DNA of 64,000 nt from DATJBF01 sp035515475 (GTDB lineage Bacteria; Verrucomicrobiota; Verrucomicrobiia; Palsa-1439). This document shows positions 8,034 to 16,296 of the stretch, piece after piece. The DNA lies in the NCBI GenBank assembly GCA_035515475.1, contig DATJBF010000027.1, forward strand, positions 112,612 to 176,611, read 5' to 3'. Position 1 is the stretch's first letter; each line of letters begins with the position of its first letter. Below the pieces are notes generated by a model. The model was not told where the DNA came from, did not search any database, and worked only from the letters and a program-made list of their open reading frames with translations. The position numbers and the translations under genes are program-made.

Positions 8034-8772
8034 ATTCCACAACCAACCCGGCAACCAAAGATTCGCCGGGCCTCAACGTCGAACAAAGCCACTTCGAACC
8101 GTCCGTATCCGTGAACTCGCTTTGTCGTTCCCGGACCAGCGGAGTGAAGTCAAACTCAACCAGCGGCCGCTGCAAGCCCACGCCGTGCGCCTTGACGAAA
8201 GCTTCTTTCAGCGTCCAATAGGTAAAGAACACCTCCACGCGGTCTGACTCCGTCGATTCCCCAATGCAGCTTGCTTCCCGTGGATGAAAGAACCGATTGG
8301 CAATCTCTTCCCCGCCGAAGTCCGGTCGAATCTTCTCGATGTCGATCCCCGTCCTCCGTCGCCCCGTGAAGCTGTACATCGCCCATTCTCCCGTGGTGGA
8401 TAGATTGAACTGAAAGGTGCCGGCCCCGGGGCGGCGCGCCAGTTCCGGCTTTCCGAACGGGTTCTCGGCAAACTCGATTTCGCGCGGGTCCTCCGAGAGA
8501 TAGCTGCCGACGATTTCGCGCAAAATCACGCGCCGGGCGATGTAGCGGCTGCGATCACGCTCAAAGTGAAACCGCGCCGCGCGGGTTTTCTCGGCCTCCT
8601 GCAGCACCTGCGGCCCTTGGTTTTCCTGATCCAGATTTGCCAACCAAAGATGGACATCGTCGTCGCGCAGAACGGGGTCGCCCGGGCATTCCCGCCACGG
8701 GCATCGGATCGGAGCACCGCGACGAAGGTCGCTCAACGTCATCCGGTTGAATCTCAATCCCGGCAAGTTCAT
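8029..8772 (-). CDS. 4'-phosphopantetheinyl transferase (Sfp/AcpT family)
   Basis: A 247-residue enzyme that transfers the phosphopantetheine arm of CoA to a serine of a carrier protein. The two metal and CoA signatures are present: TGIDIEKIR with Asp144 and Glu146, and FTYWTLKEAFVKAHGVGL with Trp186, Lys189, Glu190 and Lys194. The upstream FNLS motif at 122-125 is followed by TT where the family commonly has a His. Length is that of the large Sfp group. Its ATG overlaps the stop of the upstream beta-helix gene as ATGA. No carrier protein, PKS or NRPS gene is visible in this window, so its target is elsewhere in the genome. It may serve fatty acid synthesis as the cell's only PPTase, or an unseen secondary pathway. 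Confidence 0.92.
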   Translation of the reverse strand: MNLPGLRFNRMTLSDLRRGAPIRCPWRECPGDPVLRDDDVHLWLANLDQENQGPQVLQEAEKTRAARFHFERDRSRYIARRVILREIVGSYLSEDPREIEFAENPFGKPELARRPGAGTFQFNLSTTGEWAMYSFTGRRRTGIDIEKIRPDFGGEEIANRFFHPREASCIGESTESDRVEVFFTYWTLKEAFVKAHGVGLQRPLVEFDFTPLVRERQSEFTDTDGSKWLCSTLRPGESLVAGLVVES

Positions 8773-10397
8773 TTGTGATATGAGGTGGTTTCGGATGGTC
8801 CCATCGGGAGCTTCGGGGTGGGGCGCCGGCCGATGAGAACGAAAACGTTAAACTCGGGCCCGGTTCTCGGCACGGCACTCGTGTCGGTCCAGCCATGGGG
8901 TATGGCCACGGTCAAGTTGATCATCGGCAGCCGGAGCAGTTCCCCCTTGTACGTCCCGGTGACGACCGGCGGGGCAAAATAATCCTGCGCGTTCCGCACT
9001 TCGTAGATGTCGCCATCGGACAACACGCGACTCACGTTCACCCTCACGCGGCTGGCGAGGCTCCAGTTATAGACGATAATGTTCGCCCGCTTCGGCTCGT
9101 AAGCATTCACGTTCACGAAGACCTTGTTGGGCGGTCTCGTGCCCCGAAAAAAGCGGCTGTGTGCGTCGAGCCCGGTCGCTGTCTGCCATTCTGCAAAGTC
9201 ATAGCGGCCCCGGCCGTTACGGAAGCCCTCATCGACAGTTCCATAATATGTGTTATGGTCCACGGTGTAGCCGGGTCCGGCGCGCAACTGCACCAGATCA
9301 CCATTCGTACTGTAGAGCGTGTTATCGGTGAACACCAGTGAATCATAGGATCTCGCGGATACGAGGCAATTTCCCCCGCCTGAACCTCCCGCGATATAGT
9401 TCCCGGTGACCGTCGCATCGACGTTGGCTGCATCGCCGTAATCCGGCGTCAGCATCGACCCATGCAAATTGAGCGGCTGATAGAGATCGTTGTTCAGGAT
9501 TCTCAAGTTCTTGATCCTGGTCCCGCCGCCAAACAGGATTTGTTCGCCGGCGTCAACGTCGGGATACGACGCGAAATGCGCGTTATCAAAGACGACATTC
9601 CTCTCGATCAGGTAATTCTGGAGAAAACTGTGCACCGTGTACCCGTGGATCCCGAGCCCGAAATGGTTGAACACAATGTTGTCGGACAATCGTTTCGTCC
9701 CATTCAGATTCTGCGTGTAGATGCCGTGGCCATGGCCGCGATCAGGGGCGGCCCAGCCGTTGTTGTACACGATGCACCCCGACACCTCGCAATTTACCGC
9801 TGCCGCCCATAACCCCAGCCCACCACGCGCATCGTGCACAGTCAAATTGATCAACTTGATGTTCGTCCCCACCACTTCCACGCCCGACGGCAACGGCAGT
9901 TCCGCAAGCGTGGGGTCCGGGCCCGGGACCCGGACGACTCTCGTCCCGCCAGAGCCGGCCACGTCGAAGCCCCAAAACCAGGTATTGCTCCCAAACACAT
10001 ACAGGATCGTCTGCCGGGCCGCCTTCGGGCCGGTGAAGCCCGTCGCCTCGCGCAGGATGGCTCGTTCACCGGGGTATTGACGGACAACAATCGGCGCGGT
10101 GTCGCCGCCCCCCAACTGGCTCGTGAAACCGGGCAATGACGACGAAGCCGGGCGGTACTCACCACCCCGGAGCCAAATCGTGTCACCGGGACGAACGGCG
10201 GATGGTTGATTCAGGGCGGTCTGCAAATCCCACGGCCTGCTTGGGCTGCCATTTCCCCGATGATCCCCCGCAGGCGAGACGTAAAAGTTCGCGGCGCGAA
10301 CCGACGCCCCGAAGAAACAGGCGAACACCCAACAAATCACCCGGACATTTTGCAAAGCCACGGGGAACGACACTAACACTGCCCCGTTCTCCGTCAA
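8769..10397 (-). CDS. Secreted right-handed parallel beta-helix protein (pectate-lyase-like)
   Basis: A 542-residue exported protein. An N-terminal signal peptide (hydrophobic stretch VICWVFACFFGASVRAA, residues about 20-36) precedes NFYVSPAGD, the start motif common to secreted beta-helix proteins, and SRPWDLQTALNQ. The middle repeats Asn- and Gly-rich rungs (NNGW, NYLIERNVVFDNAH, LNNDLYQP, VTGNYIAGG, FTDNTLYST) typical of stacked coils. Such folds hold polysaccharide lyases, hydrolases and epimerases, and binding proteins. No catalytic set can be assigned by eye, so polysaccharide modification or binding outside the cytoplasm is inferred. It lies downstream of the TPR membrane protein and overlaps the PPTase by ATGA. 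Confidence 0.82.
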   Translation of the reverse strand: MTENGAVLVSFPVALQNVRVICWVFACFFGASVRAANFYVSPAGDHRGNGSPSRPWDLQTALNQPSAVRPGDTIWLRGGEYRPASSSLPGFTSQLGGGDTAPIVVRQYPGERAILREATGFTGPKAARQTILYVFGSNTWFWGFDVAGSGGTRVVRVPGPDPTLAELPLPSGVEVVGTNIKLINLTVHDARGGLGLWAAAVNCEVSGCIVYNNGWAAPDRGHGHGIYTQNLNGTKRLSDNIVFNHFGLGIHGYTVHSFLQNYLIERNVVFDNAHFASYPDVDAGEQILFGGGTRIKNLRILNNDLYQPLNLHGSMLTPDYGDAANVDATVTGNYIAGGSGGGNCLVSARSYDSLVFTDNTLYSTNGDLVQLRAGPGYTVDHNTYYGTVDEGFRNGRGRYDFAEWQTATGLDAHSRFFRGTRPPNKVFVNVNAYEPKRANIIVYNWSLASRVRVNVSRVLSDGDIYEVRNAQDYFAPPVVTGTYKGELLRLPMINLTVAIPHGWTDTSAVPRTGPEFNVFVLIGRRPTPKLPMGPSETTSYHK

Positions 10398-10484
10398 GCA
10401 CTCCCGTGTCGAAGACAGCAGAACGCTTGATCGGTCGAGGCTCGGTACAAACCCGGGATTGACGCTGCCGCAGGATCGGGCAGT

Positions 10485-12764
10485 TCACCGAGTTGCCCGC
10501 AGTCGCGCCACCCGATCCCGTGCCTCGGCGTAGTCGGGTTTGAGCCGCAGCGCCTGCTCGTAATGTCTTATGGCCTCTGGCACCCGGCCCTCCCGCTCCA
10601 TGGCGACCCCCAAGTTGTAATGCGCCTCTGGGGAATCCGGGTTGATTTGCAGCGCTTGCTCCCAATGTCCGATCGCCTCTTGGAGCTTGCCAACTTGTGC
10701 CAGGGCATTGCCCAGGTTGTATTGTCCCTCGGCAGAACCCGGCTTGAGTCGCTCGACTTCCTCGTAGCATCTGAGCGCCTCCTGGAATCGACCCGCCCGC
10801 CGCAAGGCGGCCCCCAAGCTGTCGTACACCTCAAGGTAGTCCGGCCTGATCTGCAACGCCCGCTGGTAATGCTTTATCGCCTCCGCCTCTTGGCCCTCCT
10901 GCTCCAATGCGACCGCCAGATTGTAGTGCGCCTCAGCGAGGTCGGGTTTAAGCTGTACCGCCTTCTCCCAATCGTCAATCGCTGCCTGTATCTTGCCCCC
11001 CTGCCACAACGCTTGCCCCAAATTGTAGTAGGTGGTTGCATTGTCGGGCTGGAGGCGCACGGCTTGCCGATAATGCTCAATCGCCTGCTCGAGTTCACCG
11101 CGCTGCATCAAAACGACTCCCAAGTTGTTATGTGCGTCGGCGAGGTCAGGTCGTACCCGCAGCGCTTGCTCGTAGTGCCGGATCGCGTCGTCGATTTTGC
11201 CTTCCTCCCGGAGAGCCGTTCCCAGATTATTGTGCGCGTCTGCGTAGTCGGGCTCCAGCCGCAAGGCCCGCTCGTACTGGGCAATCGCTTCGCGCACTCG
11301 CCCCGCTTTCGCGAGGGTGACTCCGAGGTTGTTGTCTGCCACGGCGTAATGCTCAACGCTCGCCAACAAGTTGAACGCCACCGACAAGCCCAGCAGCAGG
11401 ATCCATCCCCCCCGTGCCCCCCGCCGCCAGACCGCCTGGCCAGCCACTGCCCGTTCCAAGCCAAGAATGCCCACCACGGCCAGCAGCACCAGCGCGGGCA
11501 GAAAGTCCACCTCGAAGCGGCAACAAATGCAGTAATAAAACGCCAGAGTCAGAGCGCTGATCCCGAACAGCAGGGCCACGGCGACGACAAACCAGCTCAA
11601 GGTCGCGGCCGCCTCGGCTGACCGACGTCGCCAGACCAGCGGAACCCCCAGCGTCGCCCACACGATTGGGACGTCGGTGAGTATGCCGAAAGGCTTCACC
11701 AAACCGCCGTGGCCCGGCGGCAGGGGCGGCGCCACCATGTTTTGTACAAAAGGGAAATGGCGGCTCCAACCGACCGACTTCAGGAAATAGACCCGGAGGT
11801 TAACCAGGAAATAGCGCAGACTAAAGTGTTGCACCGAGTCCAACCGGTCCGGGGTCAACTCGTAACGCAGGCCAAACTCGAACGGATTGCCAAACCGCAG
11901 CGCGTTGTAGAGCATCAGACCCAACCCGATCAGCACAATCGGAACGGCCGCTGCCGTCAGCCGAGCCACAATCGGGCGGCGTTCACGCCAAGCCTGAGCC
12001 ACCGGCACCAACAGGATCAATGCGCCGAAGAGCAACGACGGTCGGGCTCCCAACGCCAACCCGTAAGCCGCGCTCGCCGCCATCAGCCACCAAACCCTCC
12101 GCCCCGGCTCGTGTAACGCACGCCAGATCGCTCCCAACGCCAGCATCATCAACATATACGCGCAACTGATCGGCACTTGGTAAACATCGGAAGTCGCCAG
12201 GATCACCGGCACGCCTGTCGCCAAGCCGAGCGCCACCGCGCAGGCCGCCACCACTCCGACGCTCACATCGGCGAAGTAGCGCCGCCACAAGGCGCGCAAC
12301 AATCCGACACTGGCCAGAAAGCCGACCGTGCAAAAGACCACCATGGCCTGCCTCTGAAAGAGATAATGGCCGGTCAGGGCTGCAAACGGCCAAAACAATA
12401 TCAGCGCGGGTGTCACTCCGAAGTACAGGTAGAGCCGTCCCCGGTAGTAACTCAGGTCGTACATCCCGTAGAGCTCAGACCGATAGATCGCGTTGGCCAC
12501 CGGATCGTAGGGGTCAGCGAGACGTGCGAACCCAAGCGGCACGTCCTTCTTCAAGCTGAGCTGGCCGGCGCGGAAACCTTGTACCAGCAAGTTGTAATAT
12601 GCGTCAGCCGGATTCAGACTCAACAATTCCAACCCGCCCGAGTGGGCCGTGAACCCGTAAACGCCGACGACCAGTGCGCAGACCGCCGCCAAGCCTCCAA
12701 ACTGCACCCAGCGAGACCTCCCCGACACCTTTGCCTCCCCGCCCTCTGGCTGGCTATCGATCAT
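10485..12764 (-). CDS. Polytopic membrane protein with eight C-terminal TPRs
   Basis: 759 residues from the ATG at 12764. Frames upstream of it remain open to 13121 but read as noise and would overlap the divergent gene's start. The first ~470 residues have about ten hydrophobic segments and a lumenal-looking first loop (LNPADAYYNLLVQGFRAG), resembling PMT/GT-C-type glycosyltransferase or O-antigen-ligase-like membrane proteins. The family is not certain. Residues about 478-749 are eight near-perfect 34-residue TPRs, each beginning YNLG or NNLG and ending LxPDxAEAH, encoded at 10518-11333 as a 102-base periodic array. TPRs mediate protein contacts, so this may be a membrane anchor or glycosyltransferase that docks partners. 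An alternative ATG lies at 12815. Confidence 0.8.
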   Translation of the reverse strand: MIDSQPEGGEAKVSGRSRWVQFGGLAAVCALVVGVYGFTAHSGGLELLSLNPADAYYNLLVQGFRAGQLSLKKDVPLGFARLADPYDPVANAIYRSELYGMYDLSYYRGRLYLYFGVTPALILFWPFAALTGHYLFQRQAMVVFCTVGFLASVGLLRALWRRYFADVSVGVVAACAVALGLATGVPVILATSDVYQVPISCAYMLMMLALGAIWRALHEPGRRVWWLMAASAAYGLALGARPSLLFGALILLVPVAQAWRERRPIVARLTAAAVPIVLIGLGLMLYNALRFGNPFEFGLRYELTPDRLDSVQHFSLRYFLVNLRVYFLKSVGWSRHFPFVQNMVAPPLPPGHGGLVKPFGILTDVPIVWATLGVPLVWRRRSAEAAATLSWFVVAVALLFGISALTLAFYYCICCRFEVDFLPALVLLAVVGILGLERAVAGQAVWRRGARGGWILLLGLSVAFNLLASVEHYAVADNNLGVTLAKAGRVREAIAQYERALRLEPDYADAHNNLGTALREEGKIDDAIRHYEQALRVRPDLADAHNNLGVVLMQRGELEQAIEHYRQAVRLQPDNATTYYNLGQALWQGGKIQAAIDDWEKAVQLKPDLAEAHYNLAVALEQEGQEAEAIKHYQRALQIRPDYLEVYDSLGAALRRAGRFQEALRCYEEVERLKPGSAEGQYNLGNALAQVGKLQEAIGHWEQALQINPDSPEAHYNLGVAMEREGRVPEAIRHYEQALRLKPDYAEARDRVARLRATR

Positions 12765-12910
12765 CGTTGTGTTGAAGCGCGGCGCGACTGCTGGGCGCGA
12801 TCCCGTCCAATCCATCTCGCCGCGCGCGGAGTGTATCTCGCCGCAAAGTTGAAGACAAGAACGCGGTGGGCGCCGCGCTTGAGTTGCGAGGGGGAAGCGG
12901 CACTTCCACA

Positions 12911-12920
12911 TTTCCGGAAA
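12911..12920. promoter_or_regulatory. Palindrome TTTCCGGAAA, candidate operator
   Basis: A perfect 10-base palindrome in the middle of a divergent promoter region. Its position would allow one bound dimer to control both genes. Function is inferred only from symmetry and place. Confidence 0.35.
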
Positions 12921-12931
12921 CCGTAAACAGA

Positions 12932-12967
12932 TACCCGGCACGAACCCGTGACAGCGATCGCCGGGTA
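12932..12967. repeat. Inverted repeat TACCCGGC / GCCGGGTA
   Basis: TACCCGGC at 12932-12939 is the exact reverse complement of GCCGGGTA at 12960-12967, separated by 20 bases. It lies 12 bases from the TTTCCGGAAA palindrome in the same divergent gap. It could be a two-half-site operator or a leader hairpin of the kinase-like gene. Confidence 0.4.
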
Positions 12968-13074
12968 CTCCCCTGGCGTCCTTCCACGTGCATGTCAGCC
13001 GTCCGTCACCGGGGCCGGAATCGCCGGGAATTGCGTTTGCAAACTGCCGGATGGTTCGGTACCGTTGCCCCCGC

Positions 13075-13881
13075 ATGATCGGGACAACGTTCGCCGACTT
13101 CAACGTCCTCGAGAAAATCAATCAAGGCGGCATGGCCGATGTCTATCTGGTCACCAATCGGCTCGGGGAACGGTTCATCCTGCGCGTGCTGCTGCCGGTG
13201 TATCGCCTCCACTGGGCCCGGGTCCGCCAATTCAACTGGGGCTGCAAGGTCATGCAGCAACTGGACCATCCCAACATCGTGCACTTCTACGGGAGCGGGA
13301 ACTTTCGCGGCCTCCGCTACGCCGTTATCGAGTACGTCGACGGCCCGAACCTGAAGGAAGCCATCCTCCGCAACGATCCCAATCTCCGGGCGCACCAACT
13401 CAAATTGATCATCGGCATGGCGTCCGGACTCGCCCACGTTCACGAACGCGGCTTCCTGCATCTCGACTTCAAACCGGAAAACATCCTCGTCCCCCGCGCC
13501 ACCTACGAGCCGAAGATCCTCGATTTCGACCTCGCCATTCGGCGTCCCGCGAAGCCCAAGCGCGCCGCGAAACTCTCGGGCACGCCGTTCTACCTCGCGC
13601 CCGAGCAACTGGCCCGTCAACCCGTTGACGAACGGGCCGACATTTTTTCGTTTGGCATCACCGCCTACGAACTGTTGACGGGACGGAAACCGATTACCGG
13701 TGAGACGCGCGAAGAGATCCTGGGCAAGTACGCCGACTTTAACGAGCATTTGCGGCCGCCCCGGGCGCTGGTCCCCGACATTCCTCACGCCATCGAGCGC
13801 GTCGTCCTCAAATGTCTTGAAAAAGACCCTGCGCGTCGTTACCCTGCGATGAGTTTGGTTGTTCGCGACTTGCAAAAATGA
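13075..13881 (+). CDS. Atypical Ser/Thr protein-kinase fold, possible pseudokinase
   Basis: 268 residues from the ATG at 13075, covering only a kinase domain. The Gly-rich loop NQGGMADVY (16-24), the catalytic-loop HLDFKPEN (Asp131, Lys133, Asn136), the APE motif (YLAPEQL) and the subdomain IX Asp (ERADIFSFG) mark a Hanks-type fold. Three key features are altered. The beta3 lysine is Arg37 (RFILRVL), the alphaC helix has no glutamate at the expected place (RQFNWGCKVMQQL), and DFG reads DFD (150-152). HRD is also HLD. Catalysis is therefore doubtful, and it may bind nucleotide or act as a scaffold. No membrane segment or sensor domain follows. The stop overlaps the next gene as ATGA, tying it to a cell-wall transpeptidase lipoprotein. 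Confidence 0.85.
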   Translation: MIGTTFADFNVLEKINQGGMADVYLVTNRLGERFILRVLLPVYRLHWARVRQFNWGCKVMQQLDHPNIVHFYGSGNFRGLRYAVIEYVDGPNLKEAILRNDPNLRAHQLKLIIGMASGLAHVHERGFLHLDFKPENILVPRATYEPKILDFDLAIRRPAKPKRAAKLSGTPFYLAPEQLARQPVDERADIFSFGITAYELLTGRKPITGETREEILGKYADFNEHLRPPRALVPDIPHAIERVVLKCLEKDPARRYPAMSLVVRDLQK

Positions 13882-14741
13882 AATCTTCGCTCAGTCTGGT
13901 CCTGCTGACATGCTGGCTTGCGGGTTGTGATCGACACCCGAATTCGTCCCCTGCCCCGTCCCAACGACCGCCAGCAACCGCCGCCGCGCCTGCGGCCGCG
14001 CCCACGCCCGCTGACGTCGTTGCCAGCCGTCCGCCTGCGCCGGCCGAGTCCAGCAGTACGCTCTACCAGCACGCGCTGGCCCTCGAAGGAGAAGGCAAAT
14101 TAGCGGAAGCCCGCGCGCTGTTGGAGCCGATTGCCGACGGTCCCGATGCATCCGACAAGGTGCTGAATTTGCTCGGCGAGATCGACATCAAGATTCTGTT
14201 CACGGCGTCGCCGGCGCCGGAAAAGGTCGATTACACCCTCGTGGCGGGTGATTCCCTCGGCAAACTCGCGCGGAAATTCGGGACCACCGTGGAACTCATC
14301 AAGAAATCCAGCAACCTCACGGGCGACCTGGTCCGCATCGGCGACCGATTGCGCATCTATCAGGGCCACTTTGCCGTCGTCATCAACAAGGCCACGAACG
14401 AACTGCGGCTGACCGACAACGGCAAGTTCTTCAAACGATACCGCGTCGGCACCGGCGAATATAGCAAGACACCTGTGGGCGAGTTCCAAATCACCAGCCG
14501 CGTCGCCAACCCGCCGTGGTGGCGCTCCGACGGCAAGACCATTCCCTACGGCGATCCGGCGAACATACTCGGCACACACTGGCTCGGCATCAACGTGCCC
14601 GGTTATGGCATCCACGGCACGTGGGACACCAACTCCATCGGCAAACAGGCCACCGCCGGTTGCATTCGCCTGCTGAACGACGATATTGCGGAGTTATACA
14701 CGATTCTGTCGATTGGCACGGTCGTCGTCATCCGCGACTGA
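13878..14741 (+). CDS. LysM / L,D-transpeptidase (YkuD) lipoprotein
   Basis: A 287-residue lipoprotein with lipobox LAGC (Cys17). A Pro/Ala-rich linker (about 20-57) and a short TPR-like helical pair come next, then a LysM domain (YTLVAGDSLGKLARKFG, from about 120) that binds peptidoglycan. The C-terminal YkuD domain crosslinks peptidoglycan or attaches proteins to it. The catalytic pair His246 (GIHGT) and Cys262 (TAGCIRL) is present, although the usual SHGC is TAGC. Its ATG overlaps the kinase-like gene's stop. accA follows after 17 bases. The pairing with a kinase-like protein suggests regulation of wall crosslinking, which is inference. Confidence 0.92.
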   Translation: MKSSLSLVLLTCWLAGCDRHPNSSPAPSQRPPATAAAPAAAPTPADVVASRPPAPAESSSTLYQHALALEGEGKLAEARALLEPIADGPDASDKVLNLLGEIDIKILFTASPAPEKVDYTLVAGDSLGKLARKFGTTVELIKKSSNLTGDLVRIGDRLRIYQGHFAVVINKATNELRLTDNGKFFKRYRVGTGEYSKTPVGEFQITSRVANPPWWRSDGKTIPYGDPANILGTHWLGINVPGYGIHGTWDTNSIGKQATAGCIRLLNDDIAELYTILSIGTVVVIRD

Positions 14742-14758
14742 TCGCCAGCGAGGTCACT

Positions 14759-15787
14759 ATGAAAATCTATACGCTCGAATTTGAGAAGCCGATTGCCGAA
14801 CTGGAGCAAACCCTGGAGTCGCTCCAGAAACAGGCAGCGGAACAGAAGATCGATCTGTCCGCGCAGATCCATGCCATCGAGGAAAAACTCGAATCGACGA
14901 AGAAAGAGGTTTTTACCAACCTCACTCCGTGGCAACGCGTCCAACTGGCCCGCCACCCGAAGCGGCCGTACATGCTGGATTACCTTCAACGGATCGCGAC
15001 CAACGTAATCGAACTGCACGGGGACCGGCGTTTTTCCGACGACCACGCGATTGTGGGGGGACTGGCCACCATCGACGACCACCGCGTGCTGGTGATCGGC
15101 CAACAAAAAGGCCGCGATACCAAAGAGAATCTGATGCGCAACTTCGGCAGTCCGCACCCCGAAGGCTATCGCAAGGCGCTTCGCCTGATGCAGTTGGCCG
15201 AGAAATTCGAACTGCCCGTCGTCAGCTTTATCGACACACCGGGTGCTTACCCCGGCGTCGGGGCCGAGGAACGTCACATTGCCGAAGCGATTGCGGTGAA
15301 CCTGCGCGAAATGATGGTGCTGAGAACGCCGCTGCTGGCAGTCGTAATCGGTGAAGGCGGGTCGGGCGGCGCCTTGGGCATCGGCGTATGCGACCGCGTG
15401 TTGATCCTCGAGAACGCCTATTATTCGGTGATCTCACCCGAAGGCTGCGCCGCAATCCTGTGGAAAGACCGGGCCAACGCCGCGCAGGCCGCGGCCGCCC
15501 TCAAATTGACCGCGAAAGATTTGTTCGAACTCGGCGTCGTCGACGAAATCATTCCCGAGCCGCTCGGCGGGGCGCACCGGGACTACGACACCACCGCCGC
15601 GACGCTGAAAAAGGCCATTCTCAAGCATCTCGACAAACTGGCCGAGATGAAGACCACCGAGTTGTTGGAGGCGCGCTACAAGAAGTATCGCAAGATCGGC
15701 GAGTTCACCCGGGCCGAACCGAAGAAACGCCGGCGCGCCCGCGCGCAGAAAGAACCGCAGCCCGTTCCAGCGCCCAGCGAAGCCTGA
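14759..15787 (+). CDS. accA: Acetyl-CoA carboxylase carboxyltransferase subunit alpha
   Basis: A 342-residue cytoplasmic enzyme subunit that, with AccD, transfers the carboxyl group from carboxybiotin to acetyl-CoA, the first step of fatty acid synthesis. Typical stretches are FEKPIAELE, LARHPKRPYMLDYL, ELHGDRRFSDDHAIVGG, GYRKALRLMQLAEKF, FIDTPGAYPGVGAEERHIAEAIA and GEGGSGGALGIGVCDRVL. The ATG at 14759 has GAGGT five bases upstream. The frame is open further back inside the YkuD gene, but that part is a shadow. The C-terminus has a basic extension (KKRRRARAQKEPQPVPAPSEA) beyond the usual end. accD is not in the window. Confidence 0.97.
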   Translation: MKIYTLEFEKPIAELEQTLESLQKQAAEQKIDLSAQIHAIEEKLESTKKEVFTNLTPWQRVQLARHPKRPYMLDYLQRIATNVIELHGDRRFSDDHAIVGGLATIDDHRVLVIGQQKGRDTKENLMRNFGSPHPEGYRKALRLMQLAEKFELPVVSFIDTPGAYPGVGAEERHIAEAIAVNLREMMVLRTPLLAVVIGEGGSGGALGIGVCDRVLILENAYYSVISPEGCAAILWKDRANAAQAAAALKLTAKDLFELGVVDEIIPEPLGGAHRDYDTTAATLKKAILKHLDKLAEMKTTELLEARYKKYRKIGEFTRAEPKKRRRARAQKEPQPVPAPSEA

Positions 15788-16296
15788 CGTAACCGCGGGG
15801 ACCGGCCTTGTACCCCGACGACCGCGCGAGGCGAGACGTTTGCGGCGGCGGCACGCGGCCCCGAATTCCCCGAGATTCTGGTGGACGGTTACCAGTCTGC
15901 GGTCGCCAGTCACCAGTCATCAATCACTTTGAACACAGTGGCAGCCCCCCGTGTCTTAAGTTGTGTTTTCTGGCTCTTTGAGATGCGGCGGGCGGGATAG
16001 CGGGATGAGTGTCCCGGTGGTCGAACCCATAAACTGTCAACCCCGTCGTTTTCGGGGCTCAAACGGAAGAAACTGAGGGCGGCGCATTCAGGTGAATGCG
16101 CCGCTTTCATTTGCCGGGAGCCCGACCGACCACGAGGAAAAGCCGGTGTCCCTCCCAGCCAGTCGCGGGCTGATCACCGGTCAGGTTCAACATGACGCGC
16201 GGGGGCGACGTCCGTGGCGCATGGGTATCGCCAATCGGTCGGCCCATCTCGCGAATGCTCTTGCGAGTGACGACCCGTTTCCGCTATGGGTTGCGC
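15788..16296. other. Intergenic region accA to mtnP
   Basis: About 510 bases without a credible gene. It holds three copies of CCAGTC (15892, 15906, 15913), a small CCCCG/CGGGG hairpin at 16041-16057 and a strong hairpin followed by a T-rich run at 16079-16112. The distance from accA (about 290 bases) leaves room for a small RNA ending at that hairpin. No match to tmRNA, 6S, RNase P, SRP RNA or a tRNA was recognised. Confidence 0.5.
16079..16112 (+). terminator. Strong hairpin with T-rich tail, likely intrinsic terminator
   Basis: GCGGCGCATTCA (16079-16090) and TGAATGCGCCGC (16093-16104) are exact reverse complements. About ten base pairs can form around a six-base loop, followed by TTTCATTT. 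This is the best terminator-like structure in the window. It would end a plus-strand transcript from accA or from an RNA starting between. Confidence 0.6.

Larger units (their letters stand above)
12765..13074. promoter_or_regulatory. Divergent intergenic region between the TPR gene and the kinase-like gene
   Basis: About 310 bases between two divergent start codons (12764 minus, 13075 plus). ORFs cross it in several frames but none has protein-like motifs. It contains a 10-base palindrome and an 8-base inverted repeat, listed separately. Both promoters should be here, but no convincing -35/-10 pair was seen. Confidence 0.5.

Noticed and set aside
10518..11333. Direct repeats of ~102 bases suggesting a repeat array
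   Set aside because: The period and translation show they are tandem TPR codons, not CRISPR or intergenic repeats.
12765..13121. N-terminal extension of the TPR protein to 13121
   Set aside because: It would overlap the start of the divergent kinase-like gene, and the residues have no structure. The membrane protein reads normally from 12764.
16010..16040. tRNA-like T-arm (GGTGGTCGAACCCA)
   Set aside because: The T-loop lacks GTTCGA, and no acceptor, D-arm or anticodon stem can be drawn around it.
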